From: Gemmatimonadota bacterium
GTDB lineage: Bacteria > Gemmatimonadota > Gemmatimonadetes > Gemmatimonadales > Gemmatimonadaceae
Reading direction: 5' to 3'
Assembly: GCA_021299375.1 (NCBI GenBank)
Contig: JAJTGR010000002.1
Span: forward strand, 62,001 to 126,000
Length of the DNA: 64,000 bases
Part shown: piece after piece, positions 22,260 to 30,851 of the stretch
Layout of the letters: every line of letters begins with the position of its first letter
Position numbering within the stretch: the stretch's first letter is position 1
Made by a program: the position numbers and the translations under genes
Notes under the pieces: model-generated
Databases searched by the model: none
Told to the model about the DNA's origin: nothing
What the model saw: the letters and a program-made list of their open reading frames with translations, nothing else

Positions 22260-24254
22260 TCAGGAGCGGGTGAGCAGGGCCTGGACCGCCTGCTGCAGGG
22301 CCAGCGCGGTGTATGGCTTCTGCAGGAATGTCGCGTCACCGGCGTCGACGATGTGCGCGGCGACATCGTCGGCGTCGAAGCCGCTGACCATCAGCACCGG
22401 TACCGTGCTGCCGCGATTCCGGAGCTGCTCCAGGCACTCGGCACCGCCCATCACGGGCATCGACACGTCGAGCACGATGGCCTTCGGCGGCGAGGGCAGG
22501 GCGGCATAGCGGTCCAGCGCCTCCTGACCATCCCGTGCCTCGACGATCGCAAAGCCGGCGCGTTCGAGGATGCGGCGCGCGGCAGCGCGAGCTCCCGGAT
22601 CGTCGTCGGCCAGCAGGACGGTGCCCGTCTCGCCCCGCTCGAGTGGCGCCTCGATGGCCGGGGAGCTGGGCGGCGTGTACGGGTAGGCGCTCACCGGCAG
22701 AAACACGCGAATCGTGGTGCCCTGCCCCAGAGTCGACTGCACGTCGATGGCGCCGGCGTGGCTCTTGAGGATACCAAGGGTCGCGGCAAGGCCCAGGCCA
22801 CGCCCATTGTGCTTGGTGCTGAAGAACGGATCAAACATGCGCTCCTGTACCTCGGGGGCCATGCCGCGGCCCGTGTCGCGCACGGTGATGATGGCATACA
22901 CGCCTGCCGGGCGCTCGCCTCCGAGGACTCCCCCGGCGATTTGCGCCTCCGCCAGGTCGGCGGTGGTCACCGCGAGCGACACCGAACCCGGCGCATCCCC
23001 GATGGCATCCACCGCGTTCGTGAGCAGGTTGAGCACGACCTGCCGCAGTTGCGCGGCGTCGCCGTCCACGGCGATGGGTGGCCCTTCGGCGACGTGCAGC
23101 GTCACGTGCGGGGGTACGCGTGCGCCAAGGATCGCCGGGAACTCGCGCACGAGGTCCTGCAACGCGATGGGACGCCGCTCGAGGCGGGCGCGACCGGCAT
23201 AGGCCAGCAGTTCGCGCGTGAGTTCGGCGGCCCGCTGGGCCGACGTGACGATGTCGTCGAGCGGCGCACGCGCGACGGCCCCGACCGGCAGGCGTTCGCG
23301 CTCCAGCGAGGCATTGGCCAGGATGCCCACGAGCATGTTGTTGAAGTCGTGCGCGATGCCGCCGGCCAGCAGGCCGAGTGCCTCGAGGCGCCGAGCCTGC
23401 TGGAGCTGGGCTTCGAGTCGGCTCTGCTCCTGGGCCGCCAGACACTCGGCACTGACGTCGAGCACCGAGCCCACATGCCCGCTCACCGCCCCGGTCTTCT
23501 CGTCGTGCAACGGCTCCGAGCGCACCCGGATCCAGCGTGTGGTGCCGTCAACGACAATGCGGTACTGCAGATCCATGGGCAGCTCGTCAGCAGGGCGCTC
23601 GTCGACACCATCGCTGGCCGGCCCGCCCCTGGTCACCCTGGGTGCGTCATCCGGGTGGACGCACTGCCGCCACTCGCCGCGTTGCAACGCCTCGAAGTCC
23701 ATTCCGAACCAGCGCAACAGCCGGCGGTTCGCATACGTCGGTTGCCACGCCGCGTCGACCAGGAACACGCCCAATGGTGATGACTCGGCCAGCGTCCGAA
23801 AGAGCGCCTCCTGCTCACGCAGGGTGGTTTCAGCGGCGCGTGCCGCCGTCACATCCTGCATGGTGCCGACCATGCGCACGGGGGTGCCCTGGTCATCCCG
23901 CTCCACCGCGCCGCGGGTGTGCAGCGTGACGATGCGTCCGTCACTCAGGCGGGCGGGAATCTCGAAGTCGTACGGACGCTCACCGCGCAACGCGGCCTGG
24001 ACATGCTGGACGAACTGCTGCGCCTGGGCCTCATCGATGGCCACACTGAGCACCAGCTCGAAGGAGGGCGGGGTGTCGGGCGACACACCGAGGATGCGAT
24101 ACGTCTCGCGGGACCAGGCGACGGCGCCGGTGAGGAGATCCCATGACCAGCTGCCAATACCGGCAATGCGTTGCGCCTCCTCGAGCTGCTGGCGCAGTTG
24201 CTCGAGGGGCAGGATCATCGGCGGAACGTCGGGCTGCCCGTCCGAGGTGCGCAT
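22260..24254 (-). CDS. Hybrid PAS sensor histidine kinase with C-terminal receiver
   Basis: 664 residues, no membrane segment or signal peptide, so cytosolic. Order: PAS/PAC at about 20-135 (AQRIAGIGSWSWDL; FEIPARLSDGRIV), second PAS at 145-270, a HisKA helix with the phospho-histidine near residue 300 in GGIAHDFNNML, and an ATPase domain with QVVLNLLTNAVDAIG (N box), DTGRGM (G1) and GLGLA (G2). The receiver runs from about 545 (VLLADDDPGARAA) with the phospho-acceptor Asp in VLDVSMPVMGG near 593. The HDFNN form of the H box belongs to a group whose receiver often acts in cis. No DNA-binding output is present. It is cotranscribed with the PhoD-like phosphatase, and what it senses cannot be read. 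Confidence 0.9.
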   Translation of the reverse strand: MRTSDGQPDVPPMILPLEQLRQQLEEAQRIAGIGSWSWDLLTGAVAWSRETYRILGVSPDTPPSFELVLSVAIDEAQAQQFVQHVQAALRGERPYDFEIPARLSDGRIVTLHTRGAVERDDQGTPVRMVGTMQDVTAARAAETTLREQEALFRTLAESSPLGVFLVDAAWQPTYANRRLLRWFGMDFEALQRGEWRQCVHPDDAPRVTRGGPASDGVDERPADELPMDLQYRIVVDGTTRWIRVRSEPLHDEKTGAVSGHVGSVLDVSAECLAAQEQSRLEAQLQQARRLEALGLLAGGIAHDFNNMLVGILANASLERERLPVGAVARAPLDDIVTSAQRAAELTRELLAYAGRARLERRPIALQDLVREFPAILGARVPPHVTLHVAEGPPIAVDGDAAQLRQVVLNLLTNAVDAIGDAPGSVSLAVTTADLAEAQIAGGVLGGERPAGVYAIITVRDTGRGMAPEVQERMFDPFFSTKHNGRGLGLAATLGILKSHAGAIDVQSTLGQGTTIRVFLPVSAYPYTPPSSPAIEAPLERGETGTVLLADDDPGARAAARRILERAGFAIVEARDGQEALDRYAALPSPPKAIVLDVSMPVMGGAECLEQLRNRGSTVPVLMVSGFDADDVAAHIVDAGDATFLQKPYTALALQQAVQALLTRS

Positions 24255-24378
24255 GGGGTCATGTTCCGGCGAAAGCCATTGCTGACGAGGGTCGCGCTAG
24301 GTTAGCACGCGATGCGGGCGCGCGATAGTTTCCCGCGTATCTCTTCTCCGTCATCCCCTCCACGATCCGATCCGCGCC

Positions 24379-26829
24379 ATGACGCCGTTCCGATCCTCCG
24401 CACTTGTCCGGTCTCCGCGAGTGCTCCTGCTGCTGGGTCTCACCGTGGCCGCTGCGGCCACCCCGCTGCGCGCACAGTCCGATCCGCCGTTTCTCCGGGT
24501 GCGCATCGACGAGGCCCGCAATCGGGCCCTGCTGGAGATTCCGCCGGGGCAGCTCAACCGGGACTTCCTGCACCAGGTCGCGATCAGTACCGGTCTCGGG
24601 AACGGGGCGCTCGACCGGGCGCAGTCGGGCCCGGATGGGGTCGTCCGGCTCGAACGCCGAGGGAACCGTGTGCTCATGGTGCGCGACAACTTCGGAGTTC
24701 GCGCGCCTCGCGGCGATGCGGCCAATCAGCGGGCGGCGCGCGATGCCTATCCCCGTTCGATCGTCGCCTCGCTCCCCATCGAGAAGGACACGGCGGGCGT
24801 GCTCACCGTCGACGCGACGTCGGTGTTTCTGGCCGATGCGTACGGCGTGGCCGACGTGCTGCGCGCCGGCGGCAGTGTTGGCGGCACCGCGTCGGGCGCA
24901 GGGATCGGTGCCTACCGGGTCGACCCGGCCCGCAGCTACCTCGACGGCAGTCGCACCGCCGCGTTTCCGCGCAACTCGGAGGTGCACGCGGTGCTCACCT
25001 TCGTGACCGAACAGCCGGTGCGTGGTCGCGGGATCATGGCGCCCGACGCGCGGGCCCTCACCTTCGAGCAGCACCATTCGCTCGTGATGCTGCCGGACAC
25101 GGCGGGATACCGACCGCGGGCCTTCGACCCGCGGTTCGGGTATGGCGGCACGAGCTTCTTCGATCTCTCGCAGGGCCTCGACGGCAACTACCGCGGTGGG
25201 TTCATCAATCGCTGGCGGCTGGTCCCGAAGGATCCCGCTGCGTATCTCCGGGGCGAACTGGTGGAGCCGGTTACGCCCATCACCTACTACCTCGATCCGG
25301 CCATCCCGGCCCCGTATCGCGAAGCGTTTCGCGAGGGCGGGAACTGGTGGGCCAAGGTGTACGAGGCGGCCGGGTTCAAGAACGCCTTCCGGGTGCTCGA
25401 CCTGCCGGCCGATGCCGATCCTCGGGACGTGCGCTACAGCGTGTTGAACTGGGTGCATCGGACGAATCCGGGGCCCAGCTATGCCGGGTCCCTGGATGAT
25501 CCCCGCACCGGCGAGATCGTGCGCGCCATGATCGCCATGGATAGCTGGCGTTCGCTCGTCGATTACAACATCTGGGCGGGCACGGTGCCGGCATCCGGTG
25601 CGAACGGTCCCAACGTGGATGCCGAGACGTTTGCCATGGCGCGCCGTCGCCAGCACACCGCGCACGAGATCGGACACTCGCTCGGCCTGCAGCACAACTA
25701 CATTGCCTCGACCCAGAATCGTGCGAGCGTGATGGAGTATCCGTTTCCCTTCATCACGCTCGACGCGAACCGACGCCCCGACCTGCGCAACGCGTATCGC
25801 AATGGGCCGGGCGCGTGGGACACGCTGGCGATCCGCCTGGGCTATACCTGGTTCCCCGATTCGGCGGCTGAACGCGCGGGGCTGGATGGGATCATGCGCG
25901 ACGGGATCGCGAAGAACGTCCGCTACATCAACGATCGCTACGCCAACGCCAACGGCTCCATTCCCTTCGTGACGCGGTGGGAAGAGGGCGCCACGCCGTT
26001 CGAGGGGGTGCAGCGGACAGCGGGAGTCCGTCGTGTGCTGATCGACAACTTCGATGAGCGCGCCATCAAGCCGGGCGAGCCGATGCATCTGCTCAACATG
26101 CGCTTCGCCCATGTGTACCTGCATCACCGCTATTCGCTGGAGGCGCTGTCGAAGTACATCGGCGGCATGGACTTCACCTTTGCGCTGCGCGGCGACGGGC
26201 AGGTGCCGACGCAGGTCATCCCTGCGGCCGACCAGCGGAAGGCCCTTGCCATGCTGCTGGATGCCATCGCGCCGAAGGAGCTCACGGTGCCGGACCGAGT
26301 GCAGCGGCTCATTCCGCCGCCGCCGCCCGGCTTCAACACCGATCAGACGTGGATCACGGGCAGCGGTGACACGATGTTCGACGCCATCACGCTGGCCGGT
26401 GGCCTGGCGACGGAAGTGATCGGCTATATCCTCGATCGTGACCGTGCGGCACGCGTTGTGCACACCACCGCCATCGATGCCAGCGCGCTGACGCTCACCG
26501 AGGTGACGCAGGCGATCGTGCAGCGCACGTGGGGAGCGCCGCTGCCGGTGTCCCCCTCCGAGCGCGCGGTGCTGCGGGCCTCGCAGCGGGCGGCGCTCGA
26601 CGCCCTGCTCGATCTGGGCGGTGATGCCCGTGCGCTGCCCGACGTGCGGGCCGCAGCGGTTCAGGCGCTCCGGCAGCTCGAGGCACGGATCGCCACGGTG
26701 TTCACGAGCGACGGCATGCAGCTCGCGCACGTCGCCGCGGCCCGCGTGGATCTCGCCCGCTTCTTTGCCGGGGACGACGAGCCGACCAAGCGGCCGCGCT
26801 ATCCCGTGATCACCCTCCCCTGGCCGTAA
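24379..26829 (+). CDS. Large exported zinc metalloprotease (DUF5117/DUF4953-type)
   Basis: 816 residues with a signal peptide (VLLLLGLTVAAAATPLRAQS). The extended metzincin-like site HTAHEIGHSLGLQHN lies near residues 425-439: HExGH supplies the catalytic Glu and two His, and the downstream H the third ligand. A SVMEY 'Met-turn-like' segment follows. N-terminal DUF5117-like and C-terminal DUF4953-like regions flank it, an arrangement common in Bacteroidota and Gemmatimonadota. It is likely periplasmic or surface-exposed and digests proteins; the substrate is unknown. The start is divergent from the hybrid kinase with 124 bases between; a TAGTTT box at 24326-24331 may drive it with a 40-base leader. 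A hairpin follows the stop. Confidence 0.85.
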   Translation: MTPFRSSALVRSPRVLLLLGLTVAAAATPLRAQSDPPFLRVRIDEARNRALLEIPPGQLNRDFLHQVAISTGLGNGALDRAQSGPDGVVRLERRGNRVLMVRDNFGVRAPRGDAANQRAARDAYPRSIVASLPIEKDTAGVLTVDATSVFLADAYGVADVLRAGGSVGGTASGAGIGAYRVDPARSYLDGSRTAAFPRNSEVHAVLTFVTEQPVRGRGIMAPDARALTFEQHHSLVMLPDTAGYRPRAFDPRFGYGGTSFFDLSQGLDGNYRGGFINRWRLVPKDPAAYLRGELVEPVTPITYYLDPAIPAPYREAFREGGNWWAKVYEAAGFKNAFRVLDLPADADPRDVRYSVLNWVHRTNPGPSYAGSLDDPRTGEIVRAMIAMDSWRSLVDYNIWAGTVPASGANGPNVDAETFAMARRRQHTAHEIGHSLGLQHNYIASTQNRASVMEYPFPFITLDANRRPDLRNAYRNGPGAWDTLAIRLGYTWFPDSAAERAGLDGIMRDGIAKNVRYINDRYANANGSIPFVTRWEEGATPFEGVQRTAGVRRVLIDNFDERAIKPGEPMHLLNMRFAHVYLHHRYSLEALSKYIGGMDFTFALRGDGQVPTQVIPAADQRKALAMLLDAIAPKELTVPDRVQRLIPPPPPGFNTDQTWITGSGDTMFDAITLAGGLATEVIGYILDRDRAARVVHTTAIDASALTLTEVTQAIVQRTWGAPLPVSPSERAVLRASQRAALDALLDLGGDARALPDVRAAAVQALRQLEARIATVFTSDGMQLAHVAAARVDLARFFAGDDEPTKRPRYPVITLPWP

Positions 26830-26838
26830 GCCGGACAC

Positions 26839-26880
26839 CGCGCACCGGCGGGACGGGAAGGCCCATCCCGCCGGTACGCG
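26839..26880. terminator. Bidirectional hairpin between convergent genes
   Basis: Perfect 10-bp stem (26844-26853 with 26866-26875) and a 12-base loop, extended by four more G-C pairs beyond one mismatch (26839-26842 with 26877-26880). It begins ten bases after the metalloprotease stop and touches the end of the convergent membrane-protein gene. There is no T-run on either strand, so termination strength is uncertain. Confidence 0.6.
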
Positions 26881-27180
26881 TCACGACGGGCCCGAACTCA
26901 CCCGCGCACGGGCCATGGTGAGCAGCGCCGTGAGAATCCAGGCGCCACTCACGAGGTGCATGATCTCGGTGCTGACCACCGTGGTCAGTGTGAACAGCTC
27001 GGCGCCTGCCCGGTACGGCTCGTAGGCAGCCGCGATGGGGCCGAGCCCGTACCCGCCGATGGTCACGCGGCCGAAGCGCAGCGAGGCGTAGTACACGCCC
27101 ACGTTGCACAGACTGCTCCCCACCGCAGCGACAACCGTCGCGGCGGGAATGCGGGAACGAATGACGCGGTCTTCGAGCAT
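26881..27180 (-). CDS. Small membrane protein of unknown function
   Basis: 99 residues with two clear hydrophobic segments: about 12-32 (IPAATVVAAVGSSLCNVGVYY) and about 62-88 (ELFTLTTVVSTEIMHLVSGAWILTALL), separated by a glycine- and tyrosine-rich loop. The charged N-terminus MLEDRVIRSR suggests an in-to-out first helix. I do not recognise a family. A TAGGTT box ending six bases before the ATG supports this start and a leaderless transcript. It lies 48 bases downstream of the FabH-like gene on the same strand. Codon use is like its neighbours, so it is probably a real gene. Confidence 0.6.
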   Translation of the reverse strand: MLEDRVIRSRIPAATVVAAVGSSLCNVGVYYASLRFGRVTIGGYGLGPIAAAYEPYRAGAELFTLTTVVSTEIMHLVSGAWILTALLTMARARVSSGPS

Positions 27181-27186
27181 GGCGGC

Positions 27187-27192
27187 AACCTA
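27187..27192 (-). promoter_or_regulatory. Putative -10 element (TAGGTT) of a leaderless transcript
   Basis: On the minus strand TAGGTT ends six bases before the ATG at 27180. There is no Shine-Dalgarno. If real, it gives the small membrane protein its own promoter between it and fabH. Confidence 0.35.
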
Positions 27193-27228
27193 ACGGGGTC
27201 GCCATGGGGAACGGTTCCGCGCGACGTG

Positions 27229-28371
27229 TCAGGGCGCTGCGTGGGCGAGCGGGTCGTCGATGAAGTGCGTCTGCAGCAACGCGTCGCGTGACCGGCCGTG
27301 CGGGTCCTGACGCGCACGAATGGCGTTCACCATCTCGAGTGCCGTCTGCGTGGCGGGGGGCAGGGCGGCCTCGCTCTCGCGCCGCGGCGTCACGCGCTCC
27401 CCCCACTTCACGAGCAGCGCGCCGAAGGTGAGCCCCCCACCGAACCCCGGCATGAGCAGCAGGCTGCCCGGTTGCACACGCCCCTCCTTGAGCGCGTCCA
27501 CGAGGCTCACGGGCACGGTGGCGGCGCTCATGTTGCCGTAGCGCTGCACGGTGAGCATCACGCGCTCCATGGGCACCCCGGCGTACTTTGCGACCGCCTC
27601 GATGATGCGCAGGTTGGCCTGGTGCGGCACCACGAGGTCGATGTCGCTCGCCGTGACGCCGGCCGCCTGCATGACGCGGGCGCAGGCGTCACTCATACCG
27701 TGGACGGCCCGCTTGAAGATGGCCTGGCCATCGAAGTCCCAAAGGGTGTCGCCGTAGGTGAGCCCCCCCTTCACGTAGCTGCACCCCATGCCGCGCACGC
27801 GCAGCGTCTGGCGCGCCTCGGCGTCACACCCCAGCACCGTACCGATCACGCCGCTGGGCGTGTCGCTGGCCTGCAGGACGACGGCCGCCGCGCCGTCGCC
27901 GAAGAGCACCGCCACGTTGCGGTTGCTCCAATCCATGAAGGGCGAGATGTACTCCACCCCGATCACGAGCGCGTTCCGCACCATGCCGCTCTGGATCATC
28001 GCGGTGGCGCTGGAGAGCCCGTAGAGGAAGCTCGTGCACGCCGTGTTCACGTCCATGGCCGCGGCGCGCGTGGCGCCGAGGGCGAGTTGCACGCCGGAGG
28101 CGGAGTTGGGGACCTGCTCGTCGGGGGAGCAGCTGCCGTAGACGATGAGCTCGAGCGCTGCCGGATCGAGGTCGGCGCAGGCGAGGGCACGACGGCTCGC
28201 CAGCGTGGCCATGTCGATCGCCGACACGTGCGACACGCGCCGTTCCTTCATGCCGGTGCGCTGGGTGATCCACTCGTCGGACGTCTCGAGGAAGGTCGAG
28301 AGGTCGTCGTTGGTGAGGACGGCGGGCGGGAGCCCTTCGCCCCAGCCGGTGATGGCCGCGTAGCGTTGCAC
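27229..28371 (-). CDS. fabH: Ketoacyl-ACP synthase III (FabH-like)
   Basis: 380 residues. The thiolase-fold catalytic triad is intact: C112 in DVNTACTSF, H250 in PHQANLRI and N280 in RYGNMSAAT. FabH condenses acetyl-CoA or another acyl-CoA with malonyl-ACP to begin fatty-acid synthesis. Typical FabH ends near residue 325; here about 55 extra residues follow VKWGERV, ending in a charged and histidine-bearing tail. No acpP, fabD or fabG is adjacent, so it may be a specialised KAS III rather than the housekeeping enzyme. A TATCTT box about 70 bases upstream (28443-28448, minus strand) could be its promoter. The gene symbol is by family. Confidence 0.85.
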   Translation of the reverse strand: MQRYAAITGWGEGLPPAVLTNDDLSTFLETSDEWITQRTGMKERRVSHVSAIDMATLASRRALACADLDPAALELIVYGSCSPDEQVPNSASGVQLALGATRAAAMDVNTACTSFLYGLSSATAMIQSGMVRNALVIGVEYISPFMDWSNRNVAVLFGDGAAAVVLQASDTPSGVIGTVLGCDAEARQTLRVRGMGCSYVKGGLTYGDTLWDFDGQAIFKRAVHGMSDACARVMQAAGVTASDIDLVVPHQANLRIIEAVAKYAGVPMERVMLTVQRYGNMSAATVPVSLVDALKEGRVQPGSLLLMPGFGGGLTFGALLVKWGERVTPRRESEAALPPATQTALEMVNAIRARQDPHGRSRDALLQTHFIDDPLAHAAP

Positions 28372-28722
28372 GGGGACGGTGCGAGAGGTGGGAGGCGCGC
28401 TGGCGGGGGAGAACGCGACGAGGTCGCCAGAGTGCGGAGGTAAAGATACGCTGGGCGCGTGTCGCAGGTGGGACGAGGCGGCAGGTCGACCACCTCTCGC
28501 GTGATGTTGGTGGCCGCACCCTCGCCCCTGCGCGCCCGGGACGACGGCTGGCGGGCGGCGCTCGACCCCCTGCAGCGCGACGTTGCCAGCCCGGTGCGAC
28601 CCGATCGGCCCGCCGGAATGCGCCCTCTCGGCGGCGTGGCAGCACCCGCATCGGCCGCCGCTGGGGGGCAGGCCACGAAGGACCGCCGTGTGCTCGGCAG
28701 ACGCGTTCCCGCCAGTCGGCGA
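28372..28722. other. Intergenic stretch without a convincing gene
   Basis: About 350 bases between fabH (start) and the TonB receptor (end), both on the minus strand. Apart from the possible TATCTT promoter of fabH I see no hairpin, repeat or protein-like open frame. The plus-strand frame through it is arginine- and alanine-rich without motifs. Confidence 0.5.
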
Positions 28723-30795
28723 TCAGTGCAGCGACATCATCACGCGCAGCGTCCGACCAGGCTGCGGCAGGCCACACTGATCGTACACGGTCACGTTGCC
28801 GACGTTGTCGAATGCCAGCAGCGCGCGCAGAAACCGCAGCGGGCCGCTGCGGGCGACCGCGAAGGTCCGCTGCACGGCCACATCGGTCGCGGTCTTCGCG
28901 CCCAGCGCGTCGAGGCGTGAGGTATCGGCGTTCAGGCAGTACTGCGTACCGGTATAGCGGGCGACGGCAAAGCCGCGCAGACCCGCCGGGAGCGGCAGTC
29001 CCAGTTCGAGACGGCCGCGCTGCTCCGGATTGTTCTCGGCCCGGCGCTGCTGGTCGTTCGCGGTGATGTCGAGGATGCGGATGCGCTGGATGGTGGCGTC
29101 GCCGTTGAGCGATACGGCGCGCTCAGGGTCGGCGCCGAACACGAAGCCTGCGAGAATTTCCGCCCCCGCGCTTTCGATGCGATCGCGGTTGATGCGCTGG
29201 AAGCGCGTCGGGTTGGAGAGCGTGATGCGCACCACGGCGTCGTCGAGGCGATGGCGGAAGCCGATGAGCTGGATCGTCGACTGACCGAGCGCAGGAATGG
29301 CCCGGTCGATCGTCACGCCGCCTTCGAGCCCGTGCAACGACTCCGGCCGCAGGTCGGGGTTCGGACGGAAACGATTGAGGGCGCCGGAGTACAACTCGCG
29401 CAGCGCGGGGAAGCGCGAGCGTTCGCTCGCGTTGGCGTGCAGGCGGACACGCGCGTTGACCTCGTGGGACACACCGAGGCGCCACCCGGTGTTGTCCAGC
29501 GGCACCTGCCCCGGCGTCCGTCCGCCGGTCTCGGGGGTGGTGGCGCGGTCGTGGACGAACCCACCGGCAAGGACGGTCTTCCCGGCCGCGGGGACCTCCA
29601 GTTCGACGGCTGAACTGGCAAGTCGCTGGCGATAGGTCGCGGCCGGCGCCGGCGCGAGCGTCTCGAGGTACCGGATGTCCGCGCCGGTGTAGCTCGCCCG
29701 AAGGGTGGCGAGGCCCAGCGAGTGCGTGAGCAGCGCCCGCGACGTCACCGTGCGTTCATCACCGAGTTCGCTGCCGTTGATCGTGGCGAAGCTGCGGTTC
29801 GTGAACGTCTCGATCTTGAAGTCGCCGCGATTCACGCCAACGCCGACGTCCAGCGAGGCATGCCCGAACGGCGTCCGGAACAGACCGGTGTTCGCCGACG
29901 CCATTGCGATGCTGCGGCGCGCATACGGGTAACGCCACAGGCGCGGCGCCCGGATGTGCTCCTCGGGCGGCACCCCACGCTCCGCGTCGTACGCAGAATA
30001 CAGCACCCCGAGGGAGCTGCCTCGCCGGTTGTTCCAGCGCACCGAGGCGAAGCCATCCGTCTGCTGCAAGTCGGTGCCCGTGCGGAGGCCGTTCACGGCG
30101 GTCGGATCGGGAGCCCCGCCAGGGAGCGCCACGCCGTCGCGCTGGCGGTGGGCCAACCCGGCCTTGATCGACAAGGCCCCGCCGCCGAACTCCGCCACCC
30201 GGCGGCCATAGCCCAGCGTGGCCACCGACGCCTGATACTGATCGACCCCGGCGCCGGCGAAGAGTCGGCCGCCCGCTGGTTGGCCGAACGCGTCGTGGCT
30301 GATCTCGATGGAGCCGCCGAGGGTATTGGGGCCATTGAGCAGCGATCCCAGGCCGCGCACGATCACCATGCGCTCGCTCCCCGTGAGCGGGATGAGCGAC
30401 GGGTCGGTACGGTGGTCCCAGCCGAGCGTGATGGGAACCCCGTCGAGGAGGACGGCCGCCTGCCGCGAATCCGACCCGCGCACCGAAATCTCCATTTCGC
30501 CGCGGGAGTTCTGACGGACCAGCACGAAGGGTGATTCGCGCAGTGCCTGGTCGAGCAGGGGGGCTGGCGACGCCCGCAGCTCGGACGGCTTGACCACCAC
30601 CGCTGCCGCGCCGCCCACGACGCCGGCGGCCCGTGCGGTACTCACCGTCACCGCCCCAAGCGCTTGCGCTGCCGAATCGGCGCGGACCGAGTCGGCGCGG
30701 ACCGAGTCGCGGACGGTTTGCCCGCGAAGCGTCGCCGGTGTGGCCAGCGCACAAGCGGCGAGCAGGATTCGAAGGCGGGCAGGTGAAGCGGGCAT
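28723..30795 (-). CDS. TonB-dependent outer-membrane receptor
   Basis: 690 residues with a signal peptide (LRILLAACALATPATLRGQ). The plug domain follows: DQALRESPFVLVRQNSRGE, ISVRGSDSRQAAVLLDGVPI and VRGLGSLLNGPNTLGGSIEI. About 500 residues of amphipathic strands form the barrel, ending in an aromatic-poor LRVMMSLH strand. Just after the signal there is a short repeat RADSVRADSA encoded by 15-base tandem units. Such receptors import iron chelates, cobalamin or other ligands with TonB energy. The gene is last in an operon with a response regulator and sensor kinase, so its synthesis is probably controlled by them. The ligand is not evident. Confidence 0.9.
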   Translation of the reverse strand: MPASPARLRILLAACALATPATLRGQTVRDSVRADSVRADSAAQALGAVTVSTARAAGVVGGAAAVVVKPSELRASPAPLLDQALRESPFVLVRQNSRGEMEISVRGSDSRQAAVLLDGVPITLGWDHRTDPSLIPLTGSERMVIVRGLGSLLNGPNTLGGSIEISHDAFGQPAGGRLFAGAGVDQYQASVATLGYGRRVAEFGGGALSIKAGLAHRQRDGVALPGGAPDPTAVNGLRTGTDLQQTDGFASVRWNNRRGSSLGVLYSAYDAERGVPPEEHIRAPRLWRYPYARRSIAMASANTGLFRTPFGHASLDVGVGVNRGDFKIETFTNRSFATINGSELGDERTVTSRALLTHSLGLATLRASYTGADIRYLETLAPAPAATYRQRLASSAVELEVPAAGKTVLAGGFVHDRATTPETGGRTPGQVPLDNTGWRLGVSHEVNARVRLHANASERSRFPALRELYSGALNRFRPNPDLRPESLHGLEGGVTIDRAIPALGQSTIQLIGFRHRLDDAVVRITLSNPTRFQRINRDRIESAGAEILAGFVFGADPERAVSLNGDATIQRIRILDITANDQQRRAENNPEQRGRLELGLPLPAGLRGFAVARYTGTQYCLNADTSRLDALGAKTATDVAVQRTFAVARSGPLRFLRALLAFDNVGNVTVYDQCGLPQPGRTLRVMMSLH

Positions 30796-30851
30796 ACGGC
30801 GAGTCGGGTCCGTGGCAGACGGCGCGACGCGCCGACGCGATCATGAATATT

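Noticed and set aside
21933-23780. 615-residue plus-strand open frame over the kinase and phosphatase
   Set aside because: It overlaps two well-supported minus-strand genes and its product has no domain; a shadow frame.
24259-26838. 859-residue open frame antisense to the metalloprotease
   Set aside because: It is exactly opposite a gene with a signal peptide and HExGH site, has Arg/His/Gly-rich composition and no motif. Such frames arise from GC-rich third positions.
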